A DNA stretch of 64,000 nucleotides from Humibacter sp049446075. Lineage in GTDB: Bacteria > Actinomycetota > Actinomycetes > Actinomycetales > Microbacteriaceae. Positions 44,061 to 51,715 of this stretch are shown here, piece by piece. The notes below the pieces were generated by a model. That model saw nothing but the letters and a program-made list of their open reading frames with translations. It was not told the DNA's origin and made no database searches. The stretch is from NCBI RefSeq assembly GCF_049446075.1, contig NZ_JBMSEB010000001.1, positions 2,294,001-2,358,000 of the forward strand, written 5' to 3'. Numbering within the stretch: position 1 is the first letter of the stretch; each line of letters opens with the position of its first letter. The position numbers were made by a program, and so were the translations under genes.

Positions 44061-44155
44061 TGCTCGGGGCGGACGCGAAGCACCGCTTCGTTCGCGACCC
44101 CGGGCCATTCCTCGCTCGCGTGTGCTCGGGCTCGGCCTCGGAGATGCGACGAACG

Positions 44156-45037
44156 CTATTCCGTGTAGTACCCGGCCTCCAGGTCCTCGATCAGCGTCGG
44201 CCCGGTCGGTTCCCAGTCGAGCAACTCGCGGGTAAGCGCTGCGGACGCCGGCTGGTCGCCGCCGAGCAGCTCCCCGAACATGCCGAGCCGGTCGGGATCA
44301 ACGGGTCCGGCGGGGAGAGACGTCTTAGCGGCGATGACTTCGGCGACCTGACGCATCCGAACCCCTTCCTCTCCGACGGCGTGCAGCACCGACCCTGCCG
44401 GAGCCTTTTCGAGTGCGAGGGCGAACAGCCGGCCGGCGTCGCTGATGTGAACGGCGGGCCAGCGATTCTGCCCGTCGCCGACGTAGGCCGCAGCGCCGAG
44501 CTGGCGGTCGAGCGTCACGAGCGCGCTGATGAGGCCGTTCCGGTCGCCTCTGCCGTGCACGGATCGAGGCATTCGTACGAGTCCGGAGCGGATCCCGCGC
44601 TCCGACAGCGCGAGAACAGCATCCGCTGTTCTGCGGCGCGGGCCGGCCGGGCCATGGGGGTCGAGAAAGTCGTGTTCGGTCGCCACCCGCCCAGGAAGGA
44701 TCGGTGTGCCCGAGGCGGCGAAGACGGCCTTGCCGCTTCCGGCAAGCGCTTCGCCGAGCCTCTGGAAGAGGGCGACTTCGTTGTCGACAGCCGACTCGAA
44801 TTCCGAGAAGTCGAGTGTGAAGGCGAGATGGGCGGTCGCGTCGGCCTTCGATGCCTCGGAGACGATCAGCTCGTGGTCCAGCACATCGCCCATTACCGTT
44901 GCGGCCCCGAGATCCCGCACCTTCTCGGCGGAGGCCTCGGAGCGGGCGAGGCCGACCACCTCGTGGTCCGCCGCGACAAGTTCCGGGATGAGAGCTCGTC
45001 CGATCCAGCCGGAGGCTCCAGTGACGAAGACGCGCAT
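44156..45037 (-). CDS. NAD-dependent epimerase/dehydratase family (extended SDR) protein
   Basis: A 293-aa NAD(P)-binding protein. The N-terminal nucleotide loop MRVFVTGASGWIGRALIPEL is followed by VGLARSEASAEKV and GDVLD. The canonical YxxxK is not obvious (around RRRTADAVLALSERG), so it is probably an atypical SDR whose catalysis differs. The C-terminus VAEVIAAKTSLPAGPV fits NmrA/YwnB-like reductases. It is divergent from a TetR gene with two operator copies between, so repression by that regulator is expected. Confidence 0.82.
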   Translation of the reverse strand: MRVFVTGASGWIGRALIPELVAADHEVVGLARSEASAEKVRDLGAATVMGDVLDHELIVSEASKADATAHLAFTLDFSEFESAVDNEVALFQRLGEALAGSGKAVFAASGTPILPGRVATEHDFLDPHGPAGPRRRTADAVLALSERGIRSGLVRMPRSVHGRGDRNGLISALVTLDRQLGAAAYVGDGQNRWPAVHISDAGRLFALALEKAPAGSVLHAVGEEGVRMRQVAEVIAAKTSLPAGPVDPDRLGMFGELLGGDQPASAALTRELLDWEPTGPTLIEDLEAGYYTE

Positions 45038-45083
45038 GTCGGTTCTCCTTTCGCGGCGGCGGGCGGTGGGCCCGGTTCCGCTG

Positions 45084-45104
45084 TGATGTGACTAAGTAAC
45101 ATCA
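45084..45104. promoter_or_regulatory. TetR operator copy 1 (21-bp palindrome)
   Basis: Arms TGATGTGACT and AGTAACATCA around a central A; near-perfect dyad. Copy 2 at 45116 reads TGACGTTACT and AGTCACATCA around G. Centres are 32 bp apart, about three helical turns. Confidence 0.8.
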
Positions 45105-45115
45105 CTCTACATGCA

Positions 45116-45136
45116 TGACGTTACTGAGTCACATCA
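45116..45136. promoter_or_regulatory. TetR operator copy 2 (21-bp palindrome)
   Basis: The second dyad ends 14 nt before the tetR ATG at 45151, covering its ribosome site/promoter end. Confidence 0.8.
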
Positions 45137-45150
45137 CTTAAGCTGGCCTC

Positions 45151-45723
45151 ATGGGTCGCTGGGAGCCGGATGCCTCGGGCAGGCTGTTGAACGCCGCCAT
45201 CACACTCTTCACCGAGCGTGGGTACGAGGCGACGACGACGGCGCAGATCGCGGAACGAGCCGGGGTGACGAAGACGACCCTGTTCCGTCTCTTCAAGGAC
45301 AAGCCCGAGATCGTCTTCCAAGCACAGGACGCGCTTGTCGGCCTCGTGCGTACGGGTGTCGAGGAGGCACCTCCCGACTCTGGGGCTGTGGAGCTGATGA
45401 TCGCAGGCATCCGCAATCTGTCACGGGCTCACACCGAGGAGAATCGGCATATCGGCCAGGCTCTCGGCCCGGTCCTGGAGAACAGCGAGGAATTGCGCGA
45501 ACGTGCCGCGTTCAAGCGCGCGGCGATCACCGCAGCCCTGTACGAAGCGGTGGCGTCGAGGATCGGCGACACACGCGCCGCCGGGATGCTCGCGGATCTA
45601 GGAGTGCGCGCCTACTACGCCGGCTACGAGGAGTGGGTGAGGTCAGGCGACGCGCGGCCGCTCATCGAGTACGTGCTCGACGAGGTTGCGGCACACCGAG
45701 ACTCGCTCCGCGCCCTGGCATAG
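45151..45723 (+). CDS. TetR/AcrR family transcriptional regulator
   Basis: A 190-aa repressor with HTH TTTAQIAERAGVTKTTLFRLF and KDKPEIVF. The all-helical C-terminal ligand domain has no recognisable ligand class. It is divergent from the SDR at 44156 across two matching palindromes, giving a self-contained regulator/enzyme pair. Confidence 0.9.
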   Translation: MGRWEPDASGRLLNAAITLFTERGYEATTTAQIAERAGVTKTTLFRLFKDKPEIVFQAQDALVGLVRTGVEEAPPDSGAVELMIAGIRNLSRAHTEENRHIGQALGPVLENSEELRERAAFKRAAITAALYEAVASRIGDTRAAGMLADLGVRAYYAGYEEWVRSGDARPLIEYVLDEVAAHRDSLRALA

Positions 45724-45850
45724 GTCGAGAGTTCCCGCACCGAACCCATGGCACTCGAAGGGCTGTCCGTGTCGCACGCACGGGGTTCCGGATCGCGAAT
45801 CGCGGTGTTACGTTCCCGCGCGACGGATCGACGCTAGGAATCGGGGTGCC

Positions 45851-46625
45851 ATGAACACGTTCGCAGCGGATGCGCTGGCGGGTAAGAAGGCGGTCGCGCA
45901 ATACTTTTCCGCCCGCCACGCCCGACGACCTGGACGAGACCGGCTCGGCGGTGGAGGAGTGCGGAAGGCGGTGGCTCGGCGAGATCGCGGATCAGCGTGA
46001 TCTCGGGCGGCTGCGGGAGGTTCGGGACCGCGTGGTGCAGGAATTCGGAGGCATCGACATCCTCTTCGCGAACGCGGGAATCCAGGCGTTCGCCTCGCTG
46101 CTGGAGATGGAGGATGCCGACTGGCACGACATCATCGACGTGAACCTCACCGGAACAGCGAACGCGATCAGAGCGTTCGCGCCGGCGATGGTCGAGCGAG
46201 GTGGCGGCCGCATCATCCTGACCTCGTCCACCCAAGGACAGCACGGCACGCTCGATGGCGCCGCCTACTCCGCGTCGAAGTGGGGGATCATCGGCCTGAT
46301 GAAGTCGGCGGCGCTCGAACTCGGGCCGCATGGCATCACCGTGAACGCACTCGTGCCTGGGCTGATCGACACCGCGCTCACCAGGCACGAGGACCGGTAC
46401 GCGCAGGCCATCCGCGTCGGTGGCGGCACGCCTTCCGGCGACGAGCAGGCCGACGAGCAGAAGGCGGCCGAGGGGCTGGCCGCGAAGCTTCCGCTGCGGG
46501 TTCCTTGGCTCGAACCGGATGCCGTCGCGCCCGCGGTCGTGTTCCTCGCCTCGGCTGCCGGTGCGATGGTCTCGGGAACGAGCCTCGCCGTCACCGGCGG
46601 GGACAGCGCCAACGTGACCGCGTAG
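45851..46625 (+). pseudogene. mycofactocin-coupled-type SDR oxidoreductase, N-terminus deleted and frameshifted
   Basis: The C-terminal three quarters is intact from PPATPDDLDETGSAVEECGR through DILFANAG, the catalytic Ser/Tyr/Lys region (ILTSST, AYSASKWG) and NALVPGLIDTAL to the end at 46625. The start (ATG 45851, MNTFAADALAGK) is in another frame. The glycine-rich cofactor loop (TGxxxGxG) and about 40 following residues that should stand between GK and PPATPDDL are missing. ATPDDL plus EECGRR-type spacing is characteristic of the mycofactocin-linked SDR family. An intact 756-nt frame from 45870 exists, but it could not bind NAD, so the gene is probably dead. Confidence 0.75.
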
Positions 46626-46635
46626 GCGGGTCGAC

Positions 46636-47106
46636 CTACCCCGCAGGCGTGCCCAAGCCCTGATCCTGCAGCGCGCTCCGAAGGGCAGCCACCGCGGCTG
46701 CAACGGCATCCAGCTGCTCCGGGTCGAGGACGGGCGTGATGAGCGCAGCGAGCTGCTTGCGGAAGGTGCGCTCGGCATCCGCAACCAACCCCGCGCCGTC
46801 GTCGGTGAGGCGAATCAGAGACGACCGGCCATCGGCAGGATTCGGCGTGCGCATGAGCCAGCCGCGCGCTTCAAGGCGGTCGCATCCTTTGCTGATCGCA
46901 CCGACACCTGCCGCGAAGTACATCGCGATCTCAGCCACCCGACAGTCCGAGTGGTCGCGCACGAAGCGCAGCATCTCGAACTGCGACGTCACGATGCCGT
47001 GCTCGGCCCGAAGCGCCTCGCCGACGGCGTTATAGAGACGCGTCTCGCTTCTCACAAGGTCGTCGAAGAATCGGTCGACCCGGGCGTTTGCAGATGTAGA
47101 TGCCAC
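46636..47106 (-). CDS. MarR family transcriptional regulator
   Basis: A 156-aa winged-helix regulator. SQFEMLRFVRDHSDCRVAEIAMYFAAGVGAISKGCDRLEARGW is the wHTH helix 3 region (described here in parts: VTSQFEML, RVAEIAMYF, AISKGCDRLEARGWL), followed by the wing RTPNPADGRSSLIRLTDDG. GTG 47106 is chosen; ATG 47139 in frame would place the start on the putative operator. It is divergent from the hydrolase at 47170. Confidence 0.85.
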   Translation of the reverse strand: MASTSANARVDRFFDDLVRSETRLYNAVGEALRAEHGIVTSQFEMLRFVRDHSDCRVAEIAMYFAAGVGAISKGCDRLEARGWLMRTPNPADGRSSLIRLTDDGAGLVADAERTFRKQLAALITPVLDPEQLDAVAAAVAALRSALQDQGLGTPAG

Positions 47107-47143
47107 GGCATACAGTCTATGAAGAACATGCCGAGGCATATAG
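47107..47143. promoter_or_regulatory. MarR operator region
   Basis: GGCATACAG (47107) and GGCATATAG (47135) are direct repeats 28 bp apart. A 12-bp dyad ATGCCGAGGCAT lies at 47128-47139 within the 63-bp divergent gap. Confidence 0.55.
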
Positions 47144-47169
47144 ATGTCATCACCGATCGGGAGGATCTC

Positions 47170-48093
47170 GTGAGCAGAGAACAACGACGGGCGCTGAGCG
47201 AGGCGCTTGGGAAGCCGGAGAAGGCATCCGGAACGCCTTCGGTGCAGGTCATGCGGGAGAACTTCGCCGAACTGATGGCGTCGTTCCCTGTGCCGACAGG
47301 GGTGAGTCAGTCGCCCACGGAGCTTGCCGGTCGGCCGGCGGTGCTCGTCGAACCTGAGACCGATGCCCGGCCGGGCACGATCCTCTACTTCCACGGCGGG
47401 TCGTTCTCGCTCGGATCTCCGAAGACGGCCATCGCCATCACGGCGCACCTCGTCACGCGCACGGGCATGCGTGCGTTCTCGTTCGACTACCGGCTTGCGC
47501 CGGAGCATCCGTTCCCCGCGGCCATCGAAGACTGCGTGGCCGCGTACGAAGAGCTGCTCTCACGGGGTGTGGATGCGGCATCCATCGTGTTCGCGGGCGA
47601 CTCGGCAGGCGGCGGGTTGACCGTCACCACCTGCCTGGCCGCGCGTGATGCCGGAATGCCGATGCCGGGCGGAATCGTCGCGTTCTCGCCCGGCCTCGAT
47701 CACACGCGCAGCGGTGCCTCGATGGTGACGAAGGACGGCATCGATCCCTTCTTCACGCCTGAGGACATGCGGCGAGCGGGAGAGCTGTATCTCGCCGGAC
47801 AGGACCCCGAGCAGCCACTGCTCGCCCCCGCGGTTCACGCCGACCTGACCGGCCTTCCGCCGATCCTTCTGCAGGTCGGCACCAACGAGCTGCTGCTCGA
47901 CGACTCGGTGCGCCTGGCTGACCGTGCGATTCAGGCCGGAGCCGACGTGATCCTCGACGTCACGGCAGACGTGCCGCACGTGTTCCAGACGTACGCAGGA
48001 ACGCTCGACGAAGCGGATCAGGCGCTCGACCGGGCAGCGCTGTTCATGCGGCAGCACGTCGGTGCCGAGGTCATGGTCACGGCCGGGCGATGA
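47170..48093 (+). CDS. alpha/beta hydrolase (HSL family esterase)
   Basis: A 307-aa esterase/lipase. The oxyanion motif FHGGSF has HGG at 75-77, the nucleophile is Ser145 in GDSAGGG, and the acid and base are Asp244 and His270 (DVPHVF). FDYRLAPEHPFPAAIED is typical of the hormone-sensitive-lipase family. GTG 47170 follows GGGAGG by 6 nt, and this start leaves the operator outside the gene. It is likely repressed by the divergent MarR protein. Its stop overlaps the convergent dehydrogenase by 17 nt. Confidence 0.88.
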   Translation: MSREQRRALSEALGKPEKASGTPSVQVMRENFAELMASFPVPTGVSQSPTELAGRPAVLVEPETDARPGTILYFHGGSFSLGSPKTAIAITAHLVTRTGMRAFSFDYRLAPEHPFPAAIEDCVAAYEELLSRGVDAASIVFAGDSAGGGLTVTTCLAARDAGMPMPGGIVAFSPGLDHTRSGASMVTKDGIDPFFTPEDMRRAGELYLAGQDPEQPLLAPAVHADLTGLPPILLQVGTNELLLDDSVRLADRAIQAGADVILDVTADVPHVFQTYAGTLDEADQALDRAALFMRQHVGAEVMVTAGR

Positions 48094-49120
48094 CGATGCC
48101 GGCGCTCGCCGGTTGCGGGGCATCCATGCCCACGAGAGCATCGATGGCACCCTCGAGGTCGGTGACCGACCCGATGAGCGCGGCAGGGTTGAGACGGCCC
48201 TCGACGATCAGCTCGAGCATGGCCGGGTAGTCCCGGGCGCTCATCCCGTGCGAACCGACGACACTGAGCTCCCAGGCGATCACGCGATCCCAGGGGAGCG
48301 GTGCCCGCGCGGCCGCCCCGAGCATCAGGCCGACCTGCACGTGAGTTCCGCGGCGGCGCAGGCTGCGCACGGCGGATGCCGCGGTGTCAGCGGACCCCAT
48401 GGCGTCGATCGTGATGTGGGCGCCTCCGCTCGTCGCCTCGCGCACGGCCCGTTCGAGGTCGGCAGCGTCCGCTCCGGAACGGATGCCGTGGGTCGCGCCG
48501 AGGTCGCGCGCCCGCTCGAGTGCGGCATCCGAGATGTCCACGGCGGTCACCTGCGCACCGAGGGCCGTCGCGATGACCACTGCGGACAGACCGACGCCGC
48601 CGCATCCGAAGACCGCTACCTCGTCACCCGGGCCCACCCGCCCGTGCACGGTGAGTGCCCGGAACGCGGTCGCGAAGCGGCAGCCGAGGGCCGCGGCGGC
48701 ATCGGTACCCACGGCATCCGGAAGCGCGACGAGGTTCGTGTCAGCGGCTGTCACGATCACATACTCGGCGAACGAACCGTCGCGCGTGAAACCCGGTTGG
48801 GTCTGGTCTGGGCACACTTGCGCGTCGCCCCGACGGCACCACTCGCAGTGACCGCAGCCGTTCACGAACGGCGCTGTGACACGGTCGCCTGGGGCGAACC
48901 GCGAGACCTCGGCGCCCACTGCGGCAACCGTGCCGGCGAACTCGTGTCCGGGGATGATCGGCAGCGGAACGGGGTCGTGACCGCGCCACGCATGCCAGTC
49001 GGAGCGACAGACCCCCGTCGCCTCGACTTTGATCAGCGCACCGTCGACCGGGGCCGCGGGAATCGGAACCTCGGAGATCCTGGGGTTCTCGCCCACCGCG
49101 GCGTACACGACCGCACGCAT
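48077..49120 (-). CDS. zinc-dependent alcohol dehydrogenase family protein
   Basis: A 347-aa MDR enzyme. Catalytic zinc ligands lie in GVCRSDWHAW and PGHEFAG, the structural zinc lobe is CGHCEWCRRGDAQVC, and the NAD loop is VFGCGGVGLSAV. ATG 49120 is preceded by GGAG. The similarity to threonine-dehydrogenase/sorbitol-dehydrogenase-like members (ATGVCRSDWH) does not define a substrate. It is convergent with the esterase and divergent from another zinc dehydrogenase. Confidence 0.87.
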   Translation of the reverse strand: MRAVVYAAVGENPRISEVPIPAAPVDGALIKVEATGVCRSDWHAWRGHDPVPLPIIPGHEFAGTVAAVGAEVSRFAPGDRVTAPFVNGCGHCEWCRRGDAQVCPDQTQPGFTRDGSFAEYVIVTAADTNLVALPDAVGTDAAAALGCRFATAFRALTVHGRVGPGDEVAVFGCGGVGLSAVVIATALGAQVTAVDISDAALERARDLGATHGIRSGADAADLERAVREATSGGAHITIDAMGSADTAASAVRSLRRRGTHVQVGLMLGAAARAPLPWDRVIAWELSVVGSHGMSARDYPAMLELIVEGRLNPAALIGSVTDLEGAIDALVGMDAPQPASAGIVIARP

Positions 49121-49257
49121 CGTCTCCGTCACCCGTCCATTCTCGCGGGTGTGATGCGCGTCTCGTGGTGGGGATGAATGCACCGTCGATAACCGGCCGA
49201 GGCCGCACGTTCTAGAGTCGACGCTGACGTGGCCCACGCTACGGGACGGGAGCGAGG

Positions 49258-50283
49258 GTGCGAGCGTTCGTCATCACGGGAGCCGGACGGGCCGAGGTCG
49301 CCGAGGTACCCGAACCCGTCCCTGCACCCGGTGAGGTGGTCGTCGATGTGCAGCGGGCCGGCATCTGCGGTACCGACGTTGAGTTCTATACCGGGCACAT
49401 GGCCTACTTGCACGACGGAAACGCGTCGTATCCGATGCGGATCGGCCACGAATGGATGGGCGTCGTCACCGAGCTCGGGCGGAGCGTGGATGCCGCCTGG
49501 CTGGGACGCCGCGTCATCGGCGACACCATGCTCGGCTGCGGCCACTGCCGGTTGTGCCGCACCGGGCGACAGCACGTGTGCGTCGACCGGGAGGAAGTCG
49601 GCATCAGGCGAGGCCGGGCTGGGGCTCTTGCCGAGCGCATCGCGGTGCCGGCCACGTCGCTGCACGCGCTCCCCGACACCGTCGACGACGTGTCGGGCGC
49701 GCTCGTCGAACCCGCCGGCAACGCCCTCCGCGCGGCCCGGGCAGCTCTGGTGGCCGCGACAGCCGGGAACGTGGAGCGCGTACTCGTGGTCGGACCGGGC
49801 ACGATCGGTCTGCTCGCGGCGATGTTCGTGCGTGCTGCCGGATGCCAGGTTCGTCTGGTCGGGGTCTCGCAGGCATCCGTCGACTTCGCCGCCTCGCTCG
49901 GCTTCGCGGCCTCGCTAGGCTGGGCTGGGCTGCCCGACGAGCCGTACGACTCGGTGATCGACGCGGCGACGGACGCCTCCACCGCGGCAAGGGCCGCCGA
50001 GCTCGTGCAGCCGGGCGGTCGCCTGGTCTTCATCGGAATCGCGGACGAGCCGAACCTGGTCGACACGCGCACGCTGCTGCTGAAGGATGTCGCGGCGACG
50101 GGCATCCTGAGCGCTTCCCCTGGACTGGAAGCCGCGATCGAGGGGTTCGCGTCGGGCGCGGTCGACGCGCGACCACTCGTAGCGGCGACGGTGGGCCTCG
50201 GCCTGGTGGAGTCCGTGCTGGCCGGCGAGCGACCCGCCGGGGCCGGACCGGGCCCGAAGGCGCACGTGGACCCGCGGCGCTGA
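49258..50283 (+). CDS. zinc-binding dehydrogenase
   Basis: A 341-aa MDR enzyme paralogous to its divergent neighbour. Catalytic zinc: GICGTDVEFY and GHEWMG; structural zinc: CGHCRLCRTGRQHVC; cofactor loop: VVGPGTIGLLAA. An internal short duplication, FAASLGFAASLG (about residues 210-221), is visible and is also a tandem repeat at DNA level (49884-49920). The start is GTG 49258. The pair may act on polyols or threonine-like substrates, but this is unproven. Confidence 0.86.
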   Translation: MRAFVITGAGRAEVAEVPEPVPAPGEVVVDVQRAGICGTDVEFYTGHMAYLHDGNASYPMRIGHEWMGVVTELGRSVDAAWLGRRVIGDTMLGCGHCRLCRTGRQHVCVDREEVGIRRGRAGALAERIAVPATSLHALPDTVDDVSGALVEPAGNALRAARAALVAATAGNVERVLVVGPGTIGLLAAMFVRAAGCQVRLVGVSQASVDFAASLGFAASLGWAGLPDEPYDSVIDAATDASTAARAAELVQPGGRLVFIGIADEPNLVDTRTLLLKDVAATGILSASPGLEAAIEGFASGAVDARPLVAATVGLGLVESVLAGERPAGAGPGPKAHVDPRR

Positions 50284-50302
50284 ACCGGCGCTCCTCACAT
50301 TC

Positions 50303-51481
50303 TCACATCGAGGGCATCGGCGTCGGGACAGTCGTCGAGCCGTGCGTTCCCGACATGTGGTGCTGCTTCGCGTTCCGCTGGCGTCCGGCGGCGCCTTGGG
50401 CGGCCTTGCCGCCCTGGACTGCCTTGCCGCCCTGGGGCGTCGCATCCGCACCTTTCACGGGCCCGCACCTGGTTTGGGTGTCGATGCACGCTGCCGTGTC
50501 TGCCTGCATCCGCGCCTCGTTCCATCCGTTCATGAAGTCGGCGTGACCCGTCGTGGCGGGGCCCTGGTTGTTCGGGCCGATCGACAGCGTGATGCCGCTG
50601 CCGCTGTGCGTCGGATAGCTCACGTGGAACACGATCTGCGGAATCTGCACGGGATGAGATGACGGGCACGTGCCGCTCTTGTCTGCGTAGAGCACGTTCT
50701 GCTGGCCCTTGCCACCGAGGGTGTGGCCGTCCCAGCAGTTCGGAAACGTGACGATCAGGCGCAGGTCGCGGCCGTCGGCACAGTCGTGCGGGGCATCCGA
50801 TCGTGCGGACGTCTTCTGGTCCTTGCCCTGGGTGCAGGTCCAGTCGATGATCTTGTCGTTCTGCGGCGCCGTCGCGGTCTCGTCACCCGCGATCATCGTG
50901 ATGCCCTGCGGCATGGCCTGCACGTGCTTGGCGGATGCCGCGGGAGCGCGCCAGTAGATCAGCGCGGCCGACGGCGTGAGCGCTTTGCCGTTCTGGTAGA
51001 GCACGGGGAGCCAGTACGCCGAGGAGTCCGCCGTAGTTGTGCACGATGTGGCTTTGCCGACGAGATCGGACGTCGTGGTCGACGCCGTGGGCTCGGTGTA
51101 GCCGAAGAAGTTGTGCTGCATCGATGCGCCGTCCATGCCCGGCATCATGATGGGGTCGTCCGGCTCCGTCTTCGTGACCGCGCAGCGGTCCGTGAAGATC
51201 CCGGGGTTCTTGCCGCCGTGCGGGAAGCCCGAGGTGTTCACGGATGACGCCGACTGCGTCGTCACAGGCTGCGGAGCGGATGCCGCGCTGAAGGCTAGCG
51301 TGGTCGCCGACGAAGCTCCTGCGATGGCGAGCCCGCTCACCACGGCGACCGCGACGATCAGCGGGATGCGCCAATTCCGGTGCGGCGGCCGGGACGGAGG
51401 GGCAGCCTGCGGTGCCTGCGGCGTGTCGGTCGATGGAACGTCACCTGGTGTATTCGTCACGCTGCCAGGCAACACCGGCAA
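50303..51481 (-). CDS. DUF1996 domain-containing secreted/membrane-anchored protein
   Basis: A protein of up to 392 aa: a Pro/Thr-rich cytoplasmic start, signal-anchor helix (IPLIVAVAVVSGLAIAGAS, about 39-57), then a DUF1996 domain (DDPIMMPGMDGASMQHNFFG, SAYWLPVLYQNG, FPNCWDG, VFHVSYPT). The C-terminus carries a Gly/Lys repeat (QGGKAVQGGKAAQG) and a His/Thr-rich end. The start is uncertain: TTG 51481 or GTG 51460. DUF1996 is frequent in fungi and scattered in actinobacteria; the function is unknown, and transfer is possible. Confidence 0.8.
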   Translation of the reverse strand: MPVLPGSVTNTPGDVPSTDTPQAPQAAPPSRPPHRNWRIPLIVAVAVVSGLAIAGASSATTLAFSAASAPQPVTTQSASSVNTSGFPHGGKNPGIFTDRCAVTKTEPDDPIMMPGMDGASMQHNFFGYTEPTASTTTSDLVGKATSCTTTADSSAYWLPVLYQNGKALTPSAALIYWRAPAASAKHVQAMPQGITMIAGDETATAPQNDKIIDWTCTQGKDQKTSARSDAPHDCADGRDLRLIVTFPNCWDGHTLGGKGQQNVLYADKSGTCPSSHPVQIPQIVFHVSYPTHSGSGITLSIGPNNQGPATTGHADFMNGWNEARMQADTAACIDTQTRCGPVKGADATPQGGKAVQGGKAAQGAAGRQRNAKQHHMSGTHGSTTVPTPMPSM

Positions 51482-51550
51482 TGTTCACCGCACCTTCCGC
51501 GAATGTCAGGATTCGGTAATGGCTTGCTGGATCGGTATACCGCTGCCTCC

Positions 51551-51590
51551 CGTTCCAGCCCGCTGCCTTGCGTTCCAGCCCGCTGATTGC
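51551..51590. repeat. 20-bp direct repeat pair
   Basis: Two adjacent 20-bp units (51551-51570, 51571-51590) share CGTTCCAGCCCGCTG exactly. They abut the 61-bp palindromic element. Confidence 0.7.
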
Positions 51591-51647
51591 GCCACTTTAC
51601 GGTGAGAGCGCCACTCTTTCGGGCGCAATTGCCGCTAAGTGGCGCAA
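51587..51647. repeat. 61-bp palindromic element, copy A
   Basis: Outer arms TTGCGCCACTT and AAGTGGCGCAA are perfectly complementary; inner motifs GCGCCA and GGCGCAA lie between. The four motif starts are spaced 19, 14 and 19 nt. Copy B at 60246-60306 has the same 19-14-19 spacing with different intervening bases. Confidence 0.75.
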
Positions 51648-51715
51648 GCACTGGGATCGCGCGAAGTGACGAAGACTACGCGTGCGGTTACATGGCCCCC
51701 AGCCGCGGCGAGCGG

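Noticed and set aside
43595..44083. N-terminal extension of fhaA through tRNA-Leu
   Set aside because: The frame runs antisense through the tRNA and its terminator; DUF3662 begins at 43594.
45870..46625. Functional 251-aa SDR
   Set aside because: No TGxxxGxG cofactor loop; the first residues are basic read-through of a shifted frame, and the true start MNTFAADALAGK is in a different frame.
46636..47508. Long 290-aa form of the MarR gene
   Set aside because: The upstream part is antisense to the esterase and lacks similarity.
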